From Apostichopus japonicus (Eukaryota; Echinodermata; Holothuroidea; Aspidochirotida; Stichopodidae), in NCBI RefSeq assembly GCF_037975245.1, contig NC_092572.1, forward strand, positions 18,437,989-18,501,988: a DNA stretch of 64,000 nucleotides. Reading direction: 5' to 3'. Of this stretch, positions 60,056 to 64,000 are shown one piece after another. Both the position numbers and the translations under genes were made by a program. Positions within the stretch are counted from its first letter, which is position 1; each line of letters begins with the position of its first letter. Below the pieces are notes generated by a model. It worked only from the letters and a program-made list of their open reading frames with translations. It searched no databases and was not told the origin of the DNA.

Positions 60056-63000
60056 TAGCTCATTAACATATTCCAAATCTCGATTTCGGTGATGATTGAC
60101 ATGTGGAGATACATCACGTGTAGTCACTGGGCTTGTCTATACTAAAACACGTGGAGCTACAGTATAGGAAAACACATGCAACTGCATAGGCCTACATTAT
60201 GTATACAGATGCAATTACCTACTCCAGTTACACCATTAAAAAAGATGATATTGTTCTGCAGTGAGGCCTACTGTAAGGTTACGTTTTACTGTAGCTAATT
60301 ATATACCAAGGGGGATTAACAATCACCGTATTCAAGCTCAAATCATGCATTCCACTGTGCATGTATTTATTTTCAATTATTCGCGCGCCTTGTCAGGTTA
60401 TCTTATATCTAGGTATGGCTTTGCAATACAATAATTTGGCTACCAACGATACCATTTATATTTTAGTCATTAGCTCTTCCTTTGACCTAACAGTCTTGTG
60501 CAAACTACTTCATCTCAAATTCAAAGTGGTTATTGTAGCTCATTTATAATCACAAGAAAGATTAATTTGAAAAGATTTGGAAATTACACTTCAAGAATGG
60601 ACCGAAGTGTCCTTGAACAGGGAATTTCTGAAACTCCGACCCCGAATGATCATCTACACACTTGACCATAGTTATCATCACGTTTGCATCCACTCACGTC
60701 CGTCCGTGGACGAAGAAGTATTTCCAAAGAATGAAATAAACCGACCCCTATATGACCTTTGACATAAAGTCATGAACACTTCCATAGATCGCTTCATCAC
60801 AAGGCTGTCTCTCTCCAGGTTTCATTGACGTTGTAGAAGCATGCTTATTCAATTGTGGAAAGAGAGATGGAATGCAAAGAAAAACCTTTCAATTGTTTTT
60901 TCTGCTCACAAACAGCTACAATCACATTCGTGATGTACATAGTCCAAGCCAAAGACATGCTTCTACTACTGCAAAGCCGTATCACTTAATAGCCTCTCTC
61001 AATACTGTGCGCATCGCGATGACAGAGGGAGCCATCATCTTCCTAGACACATCCGCATCTTCCAAGCCAAAAACAACTTTTTTTTTCACAAACTCCTAAC
61101 TGATTGCTCACTGCCATGGATAATCTACAAGATGAAGAAGACATTAAAACAAACACCCACAGCCTTTAACAGGGATGTCTGTGGAAGAGCTCTTCTCTCC
61201 AAAATCACGAAACATTGGGATGGTTCCAGTAATGTACTCAAAATCCAAATGTACCGGTTGCTCATGTTTTAAACTCCTCCAGGTATTCTAGCATGTTTGT
61301 ACCAATGTAGAAGAGGAATCAAACAATTATTTAGTAAATAATAAATGGTGTGCCAACGAACTAGGATGAAAAAGATCGTGGTTTTTCAGTCTACTAGTTT
61401 GTACCAAAGGGATAAATAGAGGTATAAATTGCATTAGCCTGTCTTTTTTAACAAGTACAGTAACAGGCAGTGCTGGCAGCTAAAAAAATTCAGTGACAAT
61501 TCTTCACGGTCATTTTCCTCTGATCTTTCCTGACGAACAAGAAAATGTAGACTTAAGTACACACAACCTGTGTTCGTGAACTTGACATACCAATTGCATA
61601 ATATGCAAAGGTAAATGTGTGAAAGTGCAGTACACGATAGTCGCTTGGAGCAAAATGAATCAAAAGTGTTACTTGAAGCATTTCACAAAACCAAAGGGTA
61701 TGATGTCGGTTCCAAAGTTGATTTTGTTCTTGTTATTTTACTGTACATGAAGGTAGGAGCACTGAAAGATCTCTGACAAAGCAAATTTCTCTACGTTTCA
61801 TTTTTTTTGGCAAGACTCGTCATAGGTTGCTAAGTAATACTAATGGCTGTATCATATATTTTAGTATCACTATATGTAGTAATGTATAACGATTGTATAG
61901 GACTGCTGGTTAGACTTGATATATATACAGATATATATACAGATCCACGACGCCCGCTTGACAGCTGTCTTCTCCATAGAGGAGGTGACTGGTGAGATGG
62001 GAGTAACGTTGTGCTTCAGCCATTGTACCATCCTTTGGCACTCTTCAAGGAAAAAAAACAGTCAAATAAAATGACAGAAAACCTTTTGAAATCTATACAA
62101 GAAAGACAGAAATGAATTACGTGGTAAATTATTGCAGAAATCAATGTGTTGTTAGATAGTCCGATTTCAGATGGAACTTCGTCGGCGGCATGTCGTAGTC
62201 TTTCTACAATCCACCCTGTTGCCGTATCATTTTATACCATGCTCCCTGTATGGTAAAGAGAGCAAACCACTTCGTATTACAACACACGCTTCTTAATTGT
62301 AACTGTTAATTAATCAATACATAATTAATTGGCATCGATAATTTTTTACAAGTAACAAAATATATTGCATAGCTTTGCCTATATACAATCTAATCAGACC
62401 ATGCAACTTGTTCCACAAGTATATTAATTTATTCTCTGATTAAGTTAGAAACCAATTTGGACGATATGAAGGAGTCGTCAGCTGAAGGTGAAACAACATC
62501 CACACCATTGACAGTATCCCCAGTAATTGAGCCCACCCACACACACACTCACATTTACGTCATTAATGCAAAACATTTCAACATTCAGTGTCTTCATCGG
62601 CATCGTCACAAAATGTATATCATCAAAAACCGTCCAGGCCCCTTTAAATAGCCCTCTTCATTGCTATATGAAACGCAACCTATCTCTGATGAAGTAAAAT
62701 ACATACTTACAAAATAATAACCTTCATCATCTTTGAGAGATGGAAATTCTTCTATAATTGCCCCAAGCCATTCTAATCTTAACGTCCGACTTTGGTCTGT
62801 TGCAAGGTCATTATTTTAATAGGTTATATAAAATTGTCCGCAATTAACTTCAGCCACCAGAAATTTGTTTTAAATTTGGAACACATATTGTTCATATGAA
62901 ACAAAAATCTGACCTTCGACAGATTTTGGGGTCACGTTATTGGGTGTAGCGGAACGATTGTAAACAGGACAATGAAATGCCTGACTTGTAATTTGGGTTA

Positions 63001-63535
63001 ACACAAAGGGACATATTTAGAGGTGAGGTTAATGAATAACCACTTGACCGAATTAAATTACCTGTATATTGTAAGCGGAAATGGGCAAAATATTGCAGAA
63101 GAATTAAATTGATTTTATCCAAAAGAGAAAGCTGGATATGATTATCGGTGTGTAGGAGTGTGCCTATATAGTATCGAAAATTACAGTGGACTTGCAACTT
63201 CGTGAAGTTTGGAGAAAATCCCCTTTCTCATGAAAAAGAATATCATATTTTTTATCAATATCGTTGTTAGTTGCAAGTATCATTTAATAACCGTATAAAT
63301 ATGATCATGCAATTTAAGTACGTGATACAATGTTTTATATGAAAACAAAAGTTGTATTTTACCTTAGAATAATATAGGCAGCCAGAATGCACTGCGTGAA
63401 GATGCAATTTTACAGCGGTTTGTGATCAACCTTGTGACGTTTTCTTAACGGGTACATTGAAGATGTGACTTTCACGTCGTTATTTTCTGTTAAAATAACA
63501 ATTGCTCTAGTACAAGCTTTCTCCTTTAATCACAG
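60056..63535. other. Intergenic, nothing recognised
   Basis: The frames at 60577-60762 and 60872-61099 have no recognisable motif. I see no splice-supported gene. Confidence 0.4.
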
Positions 63536-63740
63536 GTGCGTATCCAGGGGGGGCGTTGGGGGCGCGCGCCCCCCGGGTAAGAAAAAGAGGAGAGAAAAAA
63601 AAGGGAAGAAAAAAGGAAAAAAGAGGGGAAAAAAGATGAGGAGGAGAGGAAGGAAGGGAAAAGAAAAAGAAGAAAGAGAGAAAAAGGAGAAAAGGAGGGA
63701 GTAAAAGAAAAACGCGAAGAGAAAGAGGAACAGTGACATC
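63536..63740. repeat. G-run element end followed by polypurine tract
   Basis: gtgcgtatccagggggggcg followed by gcgcgcgccccccggg resembles the ends of the other GGGGGG elements in the window. A nearly pure A/G tract follows, about 63580-63735. The lysine/glutamate-rich frame is a translation of this tract. Confidence 0.6.
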
Positions 63741-64000
63741 ATTACAGCGCTGAAGGGTAGCCAGTGACGGATCAATGATTTCGTAAAAGTGTGACTCACC
63801 CTACCCCTTTCACCGACAACTCCATTTTTTGACGTTTCCATTTTCCTCTCTCACTAATGATCTATATATATATATATACTATATATGGTCTATCATAACG
63901 CGTGTGTAGAATTGTGCTATGAAACCAACTGTGGCTGGTCTCGAACTCGACCGTGTCGTCGGGGAACATGACGATTTTTGGGATTCGGGCGACCGCCCGC

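Noticed and set aside
60577-61099. Two adjacent plus-strand frames
   Set aside because: They cannot be joined by a convincing splice and show no motif.
63465-63841. Lys/Glu-rich and Phe/Leu-rich open frames
   Set aside because: Both are translations of the polypurine tract after the G-run.

Overview
The window looks like genomic DNA of a marine deuterostome, most likely an echinoderm and possibly a sea cucumber. The reasons are long AT-rich introns, exons split by GT/AG sites, an expanded set of hyalin-repeat (HYR) domains, a tRNA-derived SINE, GGGGGG-bordered small DNA transposons, and the frequent 'taggcctac' word seen in echinoderm genomes. The organism call is an inference; nothing in the window identifies a species.

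One very large gene on the minus strand fills positions 44296 down to 1 and runs off the left edge. I could build 29 coding exons whose phases join without a break: a signal-peptide exon (44095-44296), two exons that complete a Reeler (reelin N-terminal) domain (41778-42039 and 37624-37697), one ordinary 2-Cys HYR exon (36834-37082), and 25 further HYR exons of a 6-cysteine type with a CxC motif. The 25 fall into classes: eight D exons (32636-27483), four C exons (25704-22052), then thirteen a/b exons (18449-1587). The last group is a leading chimeric 'a' exon followed by three rounds of the order b2-a2-b1-a1, each round carried by a tandem ~6.1 kb genomic duplication. The modelled part is 6616 coding nt, about 2205 residues, with no stop and no membrane segment seen. 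Every HYR exon is phase 1-1 and a multiple of 3, so exons can be gained, lost or skipped without a frameshift. The product is probably a secreted or extracellular-matrix multidomain protein; its function is unknown.

The introns hold mobile DNA that was copied along with the exons: a decayed non-LTR reverse transcriptase in each 6.1 kb unit, a conserved ~70-codon segment of unknown origin, a SINE at 26080-26468, two short TIR elements with apparent target-site duplications (24087-24462 and 33594-34431), a fold-back element (39235-40033), a tRNA-like sequence (41281-41352), and duplicated 3' splice sites in front of exon 3.

From 44692 to 49495, about 400 bp upstream of the start codon, lies a ~4.8 kb satellite of ~62 bp monomers, each with a hairpin. 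Positions 49500-64000 show no gene I can support. This stretch contains several other tandem arrays (50140-50585, 54060-55012, 58700-59215), short duplications, a palindromic cluster near 59750-60050, and pieces of GGGGGG-type elements near 52945 and 63536.

The most interesting object is the Reeler/HYR gene: a modular gene that appears to be expanding by nested tandem exon duplication, with exchange between copies.
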